From Alphaproteobacteria bacterium (lineage in GTDB: Bacteria; Pseudomonadota; Alphaproteobacteria; UBA8366; GCA-2717185): a stretch of 34,891 nucleotides of DNA. Position numbers and translations under genes: made by a program. Of the stretch, positions 15,654 to 24,426 are shown in pieces; the stretch's first letter is position 1, and the number at the start of each line of letters is the position of its first letter. Location of the stretch: contig JAJFJB010000182.1 in the NCBI GenBank assembly GCA_021774435.1, positions 1-34,891 on the forward strand. The letters are read 5' to 3'. The notes under the pieces were generated by a model, which made no database searches, was not told where the DNA came from, and worked only from the letters and a program-made list of their open reading frames with translations.

Positions 15654-17483
15654 ATGGAAATCGCAACGTTCCAAATGGCGGCGGTATTCGCCCTGATCGT
15701 TGCTTCGCTCGCTCTTTACGCGACGGAGAAGGTTCCGCTTGAGGTTACGTCGTTGGGCGTCCTCTGCGGACTCCTGATAATTTTCTACATTTTTCCAGTT
15801 TCCGACGACGGCAGCATCAACAAGCTCAACGCCGTGCGTCTCTTCTCCGGCTTTGCAAATCCCGCATTGATCGCTGTGCTGGGATTATTGGTCGTTGGTG
15901 ATGCTCTGGAGCGTACGGGCGCACTCGACAAGGGGGCGGCGCTGGTTCTCGCGATGGGACGGGGCAGCAGCAGCGGGACGATGATTATGGCGCTTTCGGC
16001 CATATTGGTGGTGAGCGCGGTTCTCAATAATATCCCGGTCGTCGTGATTTTCATCCCGATCATGCAGGCGATAGCGCTCAGGCTCGGCAAGCGCCCCAGC
16101 CGGCTGATGATGCCGCTCAGTTTCGCGGCGATGCTGGGCGGCATGACGACCCTGATCGGCTCGTCGACGAACCTCCTGGTATCGAGCGGCCTGGTGCAGC
16201 TCGGCGAAGCACCGTTTGGATTTTTCGACTTTACCGTGCCGGGCCTCGTGTTGGCGGCGGCCGGTCTTTTTTATCTCCTGACCGCGGCGCCGGCGCTTCT
16301 GCCCGATCATGAAGACATGGCGGCTTCCTTGGCCCGGGACAGCCGACGCTTCATTGCACAAATTACAATCACGGAAAAGTCTCGGCTTAAAGAAGCGGAA
16401 TTCGAAGGGGGACGGCTCTCCGCCATTCCCGATGTCATGATTTTGATGGTGCAGCGTGGCGAGCATGCATTTGTGCCCCCATTCGACAACATTACGCTCG
16501 AAGATGAAGATATTCTGATTGTCGCGGCGACACGGGATTCCCTCGCTGAAATTTCAAAGGCCGACCCCAATTCGCTGCATCCGAAATATCCCGACGAGCC
16601 GGAAGGCAGCGGCCGTTGGAATATCGGCGGTCAGGTTCTGGCTGAAACAATGGTGAAGCCGGGATCAAGCTTGATCGGGCGCACACTCGAAGAAATCGGC
16701 TTCCGTTATCAATATCACTGCATCGTGGTCGGTATTCAGCGGCGCAGCCACCTCCTTCGGCGCCGGATGACGGAAATCCGCCTCGAAGCGGGCGACGAAT
16801 TGCTCTTGCAAGGACACCGGGAAGACATACAGGCGCTGCGTGGCAATCACGACGTTCTGCTGATGGAATGGTCGGCGGCGAATATTCCGGCGACGCATCA
16901 CGCTTTTCGCGCGGGCGCGACCTTCTTTGCGGTCGTCGGGTTGGCGGCGACGGGTTTGATGCCAATCGCGATTACGGCGGTTACCGGCGCCGTCGCGATG
17001 GTCGCAACCGGCGTTATCGGCGTTCGCGACGCCATGCGTGCACTCGACCGGCAGCTTGTGTTCCTTATCGCTGCGGCCCTCGCGTTGGGCGCGGCAATGC
17101 AGGAGACCGGGGGGGCTGATTTCTTGGCGGAAACGATGTTGTCGGTTTTTGGAGATGCGCCGATATCGGTCGTGCTTTCCGCGTTTTTCCTGCTCGTCGC
17201 CTTGTTGTCGAATGTCCTCAGTACGAAAGCCACGGCGGTCTTGTTTACGCCGATTGCCGTCGGTGTCGCGCATGCTGTCAACGCGCCGGTAGAGCCCTTC
17301 GCCGTCGCCGTCGTCTTTGCCGCGAACTGTTCGTTTGCGTCGCCGGTTGGGTATCAAACCAATCTTTTGGTGATGGGCCCTGGTCATTACCGGTTTATCG
17401 ATTTCGTGCGCGCCGGGCTGCCGCTAATCTTCCTGCTTTGGATTGTTTTCAGCCTATTCGGGCCCTGGTATTACGGCCTTTAA
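15654..17483 (+). CDS. SLC13/DASS-type permease with two TrkA-C (RCK_C) domains
   Basis: Inner-membrane anion symporter, 609 residues. It has an N-terminal membrane half (residues about 1-220), two cytosolic TrkA-C regulatory domains (about 230-310 and 325-405), and a C-terminal membrane half (about 418-609). Typical motifs are the re-entrant VLNNIPVVVIFIPI, GSSTNLLVSS, and in the second half CSFASPVGYQTNLLVMGPG. Substrates in this group include sulfate, di- and tricarboxylates; none can be chosen here. ATG at 15654 has GCGGAG 7 bases upstream. It converges with a paralog of the same architecture, their stop codons overlapping by 4 bases. Confidence 0.9.
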   Translation: MEIATFQMAAVFALIVASLALYATEKVPLEVTSLGVLCGLLIIFYIFPVSDDGSINKLNAVRLFSGFANPALIAVLGLLVVGDALERTGALDKGAALVLAMGRGSSSGTMIMALSAILVVSAVLNNIPVVVIFIPIMQAIALRLGKRPSRLMMPLSFAAMLGGMTTLIGSSTNLLVSSGLVQLGEAPFGFFDFTVPGLVLAAAGLFYLLTAAPALLPDHEDMAASLARDSRRFIAQITITEKSRLKEAEFEGGRLSAIPDVMILMVQRGEHAFVPPFDNITLEDEDILIVAATRDSLAEISKADPNSLHPKYPDEPEGSGRWNIGGQVLAETMVKPGSSLIGRTLEEIGFRYQYHCIVVGIQRRSHLLRRRMTEIRLEAGDELLLQGHREDIQALRGNHDVLLMEWSAANIPATHHAFRAGATFFAVVGLAATGLMPIAITAVTGAVAMVATGVIGVRDAMRALDRQLVFLIAAALALGAAMQETGGADFLAETMLSVFGDAPISVVLSAFFLLVALLSNVLSTKATAVLFTPIAVGVAHAVNAPVEPFAVAVVFAANCSFASPVGYQTNLLVMGPGHYRFIDFVRAGLPLIFLLWIVFSLFGPWYYGL

Positions 17484-19258
17484 AGCGGCCATATCCAGAG
17501 GATCGCGGGTACGCTTATAACGACAATGATGATTTCCAACGGCAGTCCCATGCGCCAATAGTCGCCGAACCGGTAGCCTGCGGGACCCATTACGAGAATG
17601 TTCGATTGATGGCCTATCGGCGTAAGGAACGCGCAGGAACTGCCAACTGCGACCGCCATTAGTAAAGGGTCCGGACTGACAGCGATGCGCTCGGCCACCC
17701 CAAAGGCGAGCGGCGCCATCAATACAGCGGTTGCGGCGTTGTTCATGACGTCGGAAAGGACCATGGCGACCAGCAATATGACGAGCACGACCGACCAGGG
17801 TGGCAAGACGGCTGCCAAGTTGGCGACGCCATCGGCGATGATCGCTGTTGCCCCGGAAACTTCGACGGCTAGGCCAACTGGGACCATCGCCGCCAGAAGT
17901 ACGATAACGGACCAGTCGACGCTCGAATAGAGCTCCCGCAAGTTTACGCTGCGCGTTAGGACCAATGCGACGACCGCGGCCGTGAAGGCGACGGGGATTG
18001 ACAGAAACCCGAGGACACTTGATGCAATAGCGCCTGCAAAAACGATTAGAGGAAGGGGACTCGGAAGTCGATGCAGCGTAAGGTCCCGCTCCGCCAGAGG
18101 CAGGCATCCCAACGTGGACAATGATTCCGGCAGAGCCTGAGCGTCCCCTTGCAACAGCAATACGTCGCCTGCACGCAACGTCACTTTTCGTAAATTTTCC
18201 CGGATCGGCCGGCCCTGCCGCGCCAGCGCGAGCAAATTGAGCCCATAGCGCCTGCCAAACATCGCTTGCGCAACGGTTCGCCGCACGAGACGGGAGTTTG
18301 GCGTAATGACCGCTTCGACGAAGTGGATGTCCTCGGACTCCAATGCTTTGGGGTCGAGCGTACTCGAACCCACAAGGCGCAGGCCGGAATCATGAATTAT
18401 CGTTTCGATTGATTGTGCCGACCCTTCCAGCAAAAGCGTATCGTCGTCCCTGACAATTTCATTTAAGGCCGGTTTCAGTCGGCGGCTTTCCCCGCGCTGC
18501 AAGGCCACCGCAACGACTTCGCCATGGCCCGCCGGCTCTAGCAATTCGCGAATGGATTTCCCGGATAGGTTCGAATCTTCCGGCACAACAAGCTCGGTGA
18601 TGTAGCCTTCAATATCGAACAGGCCGCCTTTCTCCGCCCCTTGACCTTCGCGTGCGGGGATCAGGCGCCAACCGATAAGCGCGATGAAGAGCGCGCCGGC
18701 GATTGCGACCACAATGCCGACCGGGGCAAAGTCGAACATGCCGAACGGTTCCTGTCCCAGCGTGCCCCGGTAGGTCGCGATAATGATGTTCGGTGGCGTG
18801 CCGATGAGCGTGACGAGGCCGCCAAGCAGAGATCCAAACGACAGCGGCATGAGTAGCATGCTGGGCGAACGTCCGGATTTTCGTGCCGTATGGATGACAA
18901 CCGGCAGCAGCAAGGCTAGTGCACCAACGTTATTCATAAAGGCCGATAGCACGCCGACAAGGATCACGACCGCACCGGTTTGCAGTTCGGGCCTTTGATT
19001 AAAGGCCTCCAGGCTGCGCGCAAGCCAACCGATCAAGCCCGAGTTTTGTATTGCTTTTGATATGACGAGGACCGCGGCGACAGTGATCACCGCGGGATGC
19101 CCGAAGCCGTCGAAGGCTTTCTCAGGGGGGATCAGTCCGCCAATGACGACGGCGAGCAGCGCCAGAAGTGCGACGATGTCGTAGCGCCATCGTCCCCAAA
19201 TAAATAGGGTTAGTGTGGCCGCCAATACGGCGAAAATATAGATTTGCGGGAATGTCAT
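17480..19258 (-). CDS. SLC13/DASS-type permease with two TrkA-C domains, second copy
   Basis: A 592-residue paralog of the preceding transporter: membrane half with SAFMNNVGALALLLPV and GTPPNIIIATYRG, two TrkA-C domains (around ELVVPEDSNLSGKSIREL and AVITPNSRLVRRTVAQ), and a second membrane half with SDVMNNAATAVLMAPL and CAFLTPIGHQSNILVMGPAG. The open frame reaches 19324, but the ATG at 19256-19258 begins right before the first membrane segment (MTFPQIYIFAVL) and is preferred. The two genes are clearly diverged, so the pair is not a recent duplication. They may import different anions. It is divergent from serC, sharing a 198-base promoter region. Confidence 0.9.
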   Translation of the reverse strand: MTFPQIYIFAVLAATLTLFIWGRWRYDIVALLALLAVVIGGLIPPEKAFDGFGHPAVITVAAVLVISKAIQNSGLIGWLARSLEAFNQRPELQTGAVVILVGVLSAFMNNVGALALLLPVVIHTARKSGRSPSMLLMPLSFGSLLGGLVTLIGTPPNIIIATYRGTLGQEPFGMFDFAPVGIVVAIAGALFIALIGWRLIPAREGQGAEKGGLFDIEGYITELVVPEDSNLSGKSIRELLEPAGHGEVVAVALQRGESRRLKPALNEIVRDDDTLLLEGSAQSIETIIHDSGLRLVGSSTLDPKALESEDIHFVEAVITPNSRLVRRTVAQAMFGRRYGLNLLALARQGRPIRENLRKVTLRAGDVLLLQGDAQALPESLSTLGCLPLAERDLTLHRLPSPLPLIVFAGAIASSVLGFLSIPVAFTAAVVALVLTRSVNLRELYSSVDWSVIVLLAAMVPVGLAVEVSGATAIIADGVANLAAVLPPWSVVLVILLVAMVLSDVMNNAATAVLMAPLAFGVAERIAVSPDPLLMAVAVGSSCAFLTPIGHQSNILVMGPAGYRFGDYWRMGLPLEIIIVVISVPAILWIWPL

Positions 19259-19347
19259 TTGCTGTCTCTGCTCTGGAGGCACGGTAGTGACAGAAAGTCG
19301 CAGACGCAAATTGTTACATATCAATATGTTTGCGGAGCACTAAATCA

Positions 19348-19364
19348 ATGTTGCGTTGCAACAT
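19348..19364. promoter_or_regulatory. Inverted repeat in the transporter/serC divergent promoter region
   Basis: ATGTTGC-GTT-GCAACAT is a perfect 7-base-arm palindrome. It ends 8 bases before the -35 box of the candidate serC promoter, a typical position for a dimeric regulator. No regulator can be named. Confidence 0.4.
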
Positions 19365-19372
19365 AAACGGCG

Positions 19373-19401
19373 TTGACCACATGTAATACGACGCTTAGTC
19401 T
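19373..19401 (+). promoter_or_regulatory. Candidate promoter for serC
   Basis: TTGACC (19373-19378), a 17-base spacer, and TAGTCT (19396-19401). The -35 box is good; the -10 box is weak. Transcription would begin near 19408 and give a leader of about 50 bases, which contains the hairpin at 19429-19455. Confidence 0.4.
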
Positions 19402-19428
19402 GCCGCCCGCCGCGCCTCTGGAGAGTTG

Positions 19429-19455
19429 GTTCGGTTGAGCATGAAAGGATCGAAC
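19429..19455 (+). promoter_or_regulatory. Hairpin covering the serC ribosome binding site
   Basis: Bases 19429-19436 (GTTCGGTT) pair with 19448-19455 (GATCGAAC) in an 8-base stem with two G-T wobbles and an 11-base loop. The stem takes in the second half of the AAAGGA ribosome binding site (19444-19449), which stands 7 bases before the serC ATG. A conserved RNA structure upstream of serC in alphaproteobacteria (the 'serC motif') has been described; I cannot confirm from memory that this sequence matches its consensus. Confidence 0.45.
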
Positions 19456-19456
19456 A

Positions 19457-20593
19457 ATGGGTATGCCGACGGTTCGCCCTAACAATCCAAATTTCTCCTC
19501 GGGGCCGTGTACCAAACGCCCGGGCTGGTCTCTCGCTGCGCTCTCAGACGCCGTGGTCGGCCGGTCGCATCGGTCGACACCTGGCAAGGCGAAACTGGCC
19601 GAAGTGATTGATCGCAGCCGCGCAATTTTGGGACTCCCGGATGATTACCATCTCGGTATCGTGCCGGCTTCCGATACGGGTGCGATGGAAATAGCGATGT
19701 GGTCGATGCTGGGCGAACGCGGCGTGGACATGTTGGCGTGGGAATCCTTCGGTGCGGGCTGGATTGGCGATATGACCAAGCAGTTGAAGCTCGAAGACGT
19801 GCGGTCGCATGAGTCCGGTTACGGTTTGCTTCCTGATCTCTCCAAGGTTGATAGCGACCGCGATATCGTTTTTACCTGGAATGGCACGACCAGCGGCGTT
19901 TGCGTGCCCGATGGCGACTGGATCGCGGACGACCGGGCCGGTCTGACGCTGTGCGATGCGACTTCGGCGGTCTATGCGATGCCATTGCCGTGGCAGAAGC
20001 TCGATGTCGTGACCTGGTCATGGCAGAAGGTCCTCGGCGGTGAAGCAGCGCACGGCATGTTGGCGCTGTCACCCCGCGCCGTCGAGCGGCTTGAGACTTT
20101 CGATTCTGGCCGTCCTTTGCCCAAGATATTTCGACTGACGAAGGGCGGGAAACTGAACGCCGGAATATTCAAGGGCGCGACAATTAACACACCGTCGATG
20201 CTCGCGGTTGAAGATTGCATCGATTCCCTGAAATGGGCGGAGTCGATTGGCGGGCTTGAGACGTTGATCGCGCGGTCGAATGCGAATTTGGCGGTGATCG
20301 AAACGTGGGTCGATCGAACGGACTGGGTTCGCTTTCTTGCGAAAGAACCCGCGACGCGATCCTGCACGTCAATTTGTCTCGAACTTCCGAACGACAAAGC
20401 CGAAACGCCGGCATCGATAGCCCAACTTCTTGAGGAAGAAGGTGTCGCTTACGACGTCGATGGCTATCGAGACGCGCCGCCTAGCCTGCGCGTTTGGGGT
20501 GGCGCCACAGTTGAAACCGCGGACGTCGCAGCATTACTTCCTTGGCTCGACTGGGCCCACGATCATCTTTCCCAACAGGCTGCGGCCGAATAA
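19457..20593 (+). CDS. serC: Phosphoserine aminotransferase (SerC)
   Basis: PLP enzyme that converts 3-phosphohydroxypyruvate and glutamate to phosphoserine and 2-oxoglutarate. The 378-residue protein has the N-terminal [26 protein letters not shown], the [18 protein letters not shown] block, [14 protein letters not shown] with the PLP-binding Asp, and the lysine motif [16 protein letters not shown], where Lys forms the Schiff base. This form matches the alphaproteobacterial/archaeal subgroup rather than the E. coli type. The start has AAAGGA 7 bases upstream. SerA follows after 13 bases, so the first two steps of serine synthesis from 3-phosphoglycerate are co-transcribed, with a likely regulatory hairpin in the leader. 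Confidence 0.96.
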   Translation: MGMPTVRPNNPNFSSGPCTKRPGWSLAALSDAVVGRSHRSTPGKAKLAEVIDRSRAILGLPDDYHLGIVPASDTGAMEIAMWSMLGERGVDMLAWESFGAGWIGDMTKQLKLEDVRSHESGYGLLPDLSKVDSDRDIVFTWNGTTSGVCVPDGDWIADDRAGLTLCDATSAVYAMPLPWQKLDVVTWSWQKVLGGEAAHGMLALSPRAVERLETFDSGRPLPKIFRLTKGGKLNAGIFKGATINTPSMLAVEDCIDSLKWAESIGGLETLIARSNANLAVIETWVDRTDWVRFLAKEPATRSCTSICLELPNDKAETPASIAQLLEEEGVAYDVDGYRDAPPSLRVWGGATVETADVAALLPWLDWAHDHLSQQAAAE

Positions 20594-20606
20594 GGCGAAC
20601 AAGTCT

Positions 20607-22184
20607 ATGACTAAAGTGTTGATATCGGACAAGCTCAGCCCGCAATCGGTTGAGATTTTCAAGGAGAATGGAATCGAAGTCGATTTCGAACCCGGCTTGT
20701 CACCTGAAGAACTGGTCGCGCGTATCGGTGAATATGATGGTTTGGCGGTGCGGTCGGCGACCAAGGTTACATCAGAAGTTCTTGATGCCGCGACGCGACT
20801 GAAAGTCGTGGGCCGTGCTGGTATCGGTGTCGATAATATCGATGTGCCCGCGGCAACGGCGAAAGGTGCGGTCGTGATGAATACGCCGTTCGGCAACGCG
20901 ACGACGACGGCGGAGCATGCCATCGCGATGATGTTCGCGCTCGCAAGGCAGCTTCCGACGGCGAATAGCTCGACGCAAGCCGGCAAGTGGGAGAAGTCTC
21001 GGTTCATGGGGCGCGAAATCGAAGGCAAGACGCTTGGACTGATTGGCTGCGGCAATATTGGCTCCATCGTCGCCGATCGCGCGCAAGGCTTGCGGATGAG
21101 GGTTGTCGTGCACGATCCTTACCTGTCGCAGGAACGGGCAACGGATTTGGGCATTGAGAAACTGTCGCTCGACGACCTATGCGCACGCGCGGATTTTATT
21201 TCGCTGCATGCCCCGTTAACGGACAGCACCAAAGGTATTATTGACGCGGCGGCGATCGCCAAAATGCGTCCGGGGGTGCAAATTATAAATTGCGCACGCG
21301 GCGGTTTGGTCGTCGAGGAAGATCTCGCCGACGCACTGGATTCCGGCCATGTGGCGGGCGCCGCATTCGACGTTTTCGTTTCGGAGCCCGCCCGAGAGAA
21401 TGTGCTCTTCGGCCGCGACAATGTCGTCTGCACGCCACATCTCGGGGCTGCAACAACAGAGGCGCAAGAGAAGGTGGCGCTTCAGGTTGCTCAGCAGATG
21501 TCGGACTATTTGCTGACCGGTGCTGTGACGAATGCGATCAACATGCCGTCCGTCAGTGCCGAAGAAGCACCGAAGCTGCGCCCCTATATGGCGTTGGCGG
21601 AGCAACTGGGGAGTTTTGCGGGTCAGCTGACCGAGACGGGTCTCAAAACAGTCCAGATCGATTTCGAAGGGCATGTTGCGACCTTAAACACGCGACCCCT
21701 CGCGGCGGCCGTGCTTACGGGCCTGATGAGGCCGATGCTGGACGCCGTTAATATGGTGAGCGCGCCATCGATCGCTCGCGACCGGAATATCAGCGTCACC
21801 GAGACTAAGAACGAACAGCCCGGCGATTACGAAACGCTGATCCGGCTTTCGGTCACGACCGAGCGGCAATCGCGCAGTGTCGCCGGCACATTATTTGGTG
21901 GTGACCGGGCCCGAATTGTCGACGTGAAGGGGATCGGCATCGAAGCCGAGCTCGCGCCGAATATGTTGTATATTACAAACCACGATAAACCGGGCGTCAT
22001 TGGCGATTTGGGGCGGACACTTGGCGATGCAGGGATCAATATTGCGACGTTTCACCTTGGCCGTGCCGCCGAAGGCGGCGATGCCATTGCGCTCCTGCGG
22101 ATAGATCAGCCACTCCAACCCGACGTTCTCGATGCCGTTTGCGGTCTGCCCAACATCATTCAAGTGAAGCAACTTGCCTTTTAG
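20607..22184 (+). CDS. serA: D-3-phosphoglycerate dehydrogenase (SerA), long form
   Basis: Oxidises 3-phosphoglycerate with NAD, the committed step of serine synthesis. The 525-residue protein shows the substrate domain (MTKVLISDKLSPQSVEIF), VGRAGIGVDNIDVPAA, NAD-binding GLIGCGNIGSIVADRA, the catalytic NCARGGLVVEEDLADAL (Arg), a Glu in the VSEPAREN region and the His in CTPHLGAATTEAQE. An allosteric substrate-binding domain (about 320-450) and a C-terminal ACT domain (MLYITNHDKPGVIGDLGRTL) follow, which make it the serine-regulated long type. An open frame extends upstream into serC, but the ATG at 20607 matches the family start. The exported FG-GAP gene overlaps its last 11 bases. Confidence 0.96.
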   Translation: MTKVLISDKLSPQSVEIFKENGIEVDFEPGLSPEELVARIGEYDGLAVRSATKVTSEVLDAATRLKVVGRAGIGVDNIDVPAATAKGAVVMNTPFGNATTTAEHAIAMMFALARQLPTANSSTQAGKWEKSRFMGREIEGKTLGLIGCGNIGSIVADRAQGLRMRVVVHDPYLSQERATDLGIEKLSLDDLCARADFISLHAPLTDSTKGIIDAAAIAKMRPGVQIINCARGGLVVEEDLADALDSGHVAGAAFDVFVSEPARENVLFGRDNVVCTPHLGAATTEAQEKVALQVAQQMSDYLLTGAVTNAINMPSVSAEEAPKLRPYMALAEQLGSFAGQLTETGLKTVQIDFEGHVATLNTRPLAAAVLTGLMRPMLDAVNMVSAPSIARDRNISVTETKNEQPGDYETLIRLSVTTERQSRSVAGTLFGGDRARIVDVKGIGIEAELAPNMLYITNHDKPGVIGDLGRTLGDAGINIATFHLGRAAEGGDAIALLRIDQPLQPDVLDAVCGLPNIIQVKQLAF

Positions 22185-23181
22185 GGACGTTGCAATCGGC
22201 CTTGCCGTTGCGACGGCTCTGGCGCCTTTGGCACACGCCGGTGAGTTGAACTGGGAACCACAAACCGTCGCAACTGTTAGCGGTCTCGTCGATATACGGC
22301 GCGACCGGGACACGGGCATTGTGTTTGCTCACACCGAAGACGAGCGTTTCAAGTTAGTCCGCGCCGGTGAAATGTTCTCTTTAGAACCGGTTGCAAAGAA
22401 TAAATGGACCGGTGGGAATGCCGACCCGATCCCGGATGGGCGTATTGCCTATGGTGCTGGTGCGATTGCGCAGGCCTGGTTATCTGAACCGACACTTCTG
22501 TACCGGCACGGTGTTCTGGGCGACAACGTCGAAGCCGAGATGCTCAGAGTGCGCCTGAAAGACGGCCGCGTTCTTTCCCATAAGCTACCGAACGATTCCG
22601 TTTTTGAGGATCTGGAACCGCGCATCATCGACCTCAACGGAGAAGAGGCGATTCTCGTCGTTAGATCGTATTTGAGTGCCGGGGCATCGATCGCGCTCTA
22701 TCGCGTGGCTGGCAACAAACTGGAGTCGATTGGTGAATCGGATCCAATCGGCCTGAGCTATCGCTGGTTGAACCCGGTGGGTGCGGCCGATTTCGATGGC
22801 GATGGCATCACGGAGATTGCGGCTGTCGTGACGCCGCACCTTTCCGGAATTCTCACGATATACCAGCGTGACGGCGAACGGTTTGTTCGGGACAGTGCGC
22901 GCGGCGGTTATTCGACCCACTTTATCGGTTCCACAATCCTTGCGATGAGCATCATCGAAGATGTCGATGGCGATGGCGTGCCGGATATTATTTTGCCAAC
23001 CCTTGACCGCGACAACCTGGCCGTCGTCAGTTTTGCCGGAACGAGCAGCCGGGAGCTGCTGACGCTACCGCAGCCGTCTAAAATTGTGACATCGATCGTC
23101 TTGGCCGACCTGGATGGCGCTGCTTTCCCCGACATCGCATTTGGCTTAGAAGACGGCTCATTGGTGGTGATCCGCCGATAG
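22174..23181 (+). CDS. Exported FG-GAP/VCBS-repeat protein
   Basis: A 335-residue protein with a likely Sec signal peptide: MPFRDVAIGLAVATALAPLAHAG, hydrophobic after one Arg, with AHA|G as a signal peptidase site near residue 22. The C-terminal half contains repeats of the integrin-like FG-GAP/VCBS type with calcium-loop patterns: AADFDGDGITEIAAV, DVDGDGVPDIILP and a degenerate DLDGAAFPDIAFG. Such repeats build beta-propellers; the function is unknown. The start is TTG at 22174, overlapping serA by 11 bases; no ATG gives a better signal peptide. The position inside a cytosolic amino-acid/purine cluster is unexpected for an exported protein. It is probably co-transcribed with serA and hisZ. 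Confidence 0.8.
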   Translation: MPFRDVAIGLAVATALAPLAHAGELNWEPQTVATVSGLVDIRRDRDTGIVFAHTEDERFKLVRAGEMFSLEPVAKNKWTGGNADPIPDGRIAYGAGAIAQAWLSEPTLLYRHGVLGDNVEAEMLRVRLKDGRVLSHKLPNDSVFEDLEPRIIDLNGEEAILVVRSYLSAGASIALYRVAGNKLESIGESDPIGLSYRWLNPVGAADFDGDGITEIAAVVTPHLSGILTIYQRDGERFVRDSARGGYSTHFIGSTILAMSIIEDVDGDGVPDIILPTLDRDNLAVVSFAGTSSRELLTLPQPSKIVTSIVLADLDGAAFPDIAFGLEDGSLVVIRR

Positions 23182-23267
23182 TCTATGATCGTTGCTTGCC
23201 CCGCGCGGCTAAACCCGTTACCAAACCGCGTTCTGTTCAATCACGTGAAATTCAGACCGACTGTTCG

Positions 23268-24422
23268 ATGACCAATTCAGGTACCAAGGCATTGCTGCCC
23301 GACGGCTTGCGGGACGGCCTGCCCCCCGATGCGGCGCACGAGGCAGATATCGTGGCGCGGCTGCTGTTGTCTTTCGCAAGTTACGGCTATACCCGTGTAA
23401 CGCCACCCCTCATCGAATTTGAGGATACGCTGCTAGATGGGGCGGCGGCCTCGATCGCAAACGCGACGTTCCGGCTGATGGATCCCGTGAGCCAACGCAT
23501 GATGGGTGTCCGTGCGGATATGACCCTGCAAGTCGCCCGAATTGCGACAACGCGGCTGGCAAAGACACCGCGACCGCTTCGTCTCGCCTATGCCGGGCAG
23601 GTTTTGCGGGTCCGGGGCAGCCAGCTTCGGCCGGAGCGGGAGTTCCGGCAAGCGGGGGTCGAGCTTATCGGGACGGCGGACCCGGCAGCGGACGCGGAAG
23701 TGATTTCATTGGCGGCAGCTTCATTGCATTGTGCCGGTGTGTCGGAACTTTCCGTCGACATCAACCTTCCAACGCTTGTTCCAGGCCTTTGCAAATCCCT
23801 GGGGATGGACGATACGGCGACCGTTTCCCTTCGCGGGGCGCTGGATCGGAAGGATGCCGTTGCGGTTGCAGCTTTTGGCAGAGATCATGTGTTATTTGCG
23901 CGTTTGCTTGAAGCCACCGGCCCTGCGGGAAAAGCGTTAGCCGTGTTGCGTAGATTGGATTTGCCGGAGGAGGCGGCAGCGGAAAGAGCGCATTTGGCCG
24001 AAACGGTGAGACTGGTAAAAGAAATGTCGCCCGACGTCATGATCACGGTTGATCCGGTGGAACATCGCGGTTTCGAATACCACTCAGGCTTGAGTTTTAC
24101 GCTGTTCGGTCGGGGTGTGCGCGGCGAAATAGGTCGGGGCGGCCGGTATCTGGCAGGCGCTGGAGAGCCGGCGACCGGGTTTTCGCTGTTTTTGGATAGC
24201 GTCTTGCGGGCCGTATCGGCGCCGGAAGCACTCGAACGTGTTTTCCTGCCATTTGGCGTGACGCCGCAGGAGGCTGCAACACTCCGGGCCACGGGGTCGA
24301 TTGCGGTTTCCGGGTTGGAGGCAGTTGCGGACGATTTAGAGGAAGCGCGCCGTCTTGGTTGCACACACATCTTTCGCGACGGACGCGTTGTTGCGCTTGG
24401 CGAAGGTGAGGGGAGTTCATAA
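23268..24422 (+). CDS. hisZ: ATP phosphoribosyltransferase regulatory subunit (HisZ)
   Basis: A histidyl-tRNA-synthetase paralog that activates short-form HisG, the first enzyme of histidine synthesis. The 384-residue protein has [20 protein letters not shown] at the start, the class II motif 2 region ([20 protein letters not shown] and [12 protein letters not shown]), [12 protein letters not shown], and the motif 3-like [20 protein letters not shown]. The anticodon-binding domain of real HisRS is missing, which fits HisZ. ATG at 23268 is chosen over an upstream open frame from 23196 because it gives the family N terminus; its ribosome binding site is weak. It ends 4 bases before purA. By established biology, its presence implies a HisG of the short form elsewhere in the genome. 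Confidence 0.92.
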   Translation: MTNSGTKALLPDGLRDGLPPDAAHEADIVARLLLSFASYGYTRVTPPLIEFEDTLLDGAAASIANATFRLMDPVSQRMMGVRADMTLQVARIATTRLAKTPRPLRLAYAGQVLRVRGSQLRPEREFRQAGVELIGTADPAADAEVISLAAASLHCAGVSELSVDINLPTLVPGLCKSLGMDDTATVSLRGALDRKDAVAVAAFGRDHVLFARLLEATGPAGKALAVLRRLDLPEEAAAERAHLAETVRLVKEMSPDVMITVDPVEHRGFEYHSGLSFTLFGRGVRGEIGRGGRYLAGAGEPATGFSLFLDSVLRAVSAPEALERVFLPFGVTPQEAATLRATGSIAVSGLEAVADDLEEARRLGCTHIFRDGRVVALGEGEGSS

Positions 24423-24426
24423 GAAA

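Noticed and set aside
16665..17387. Long open frame on the minus strand inside the first SLC13 transporter gene
   Set aside because: The translation is rich in Arg, Gln and His with no fold-like pattern, and the plus-strand frame is a clear membrane transporter. It is a by-product of GC-rich codon positions.
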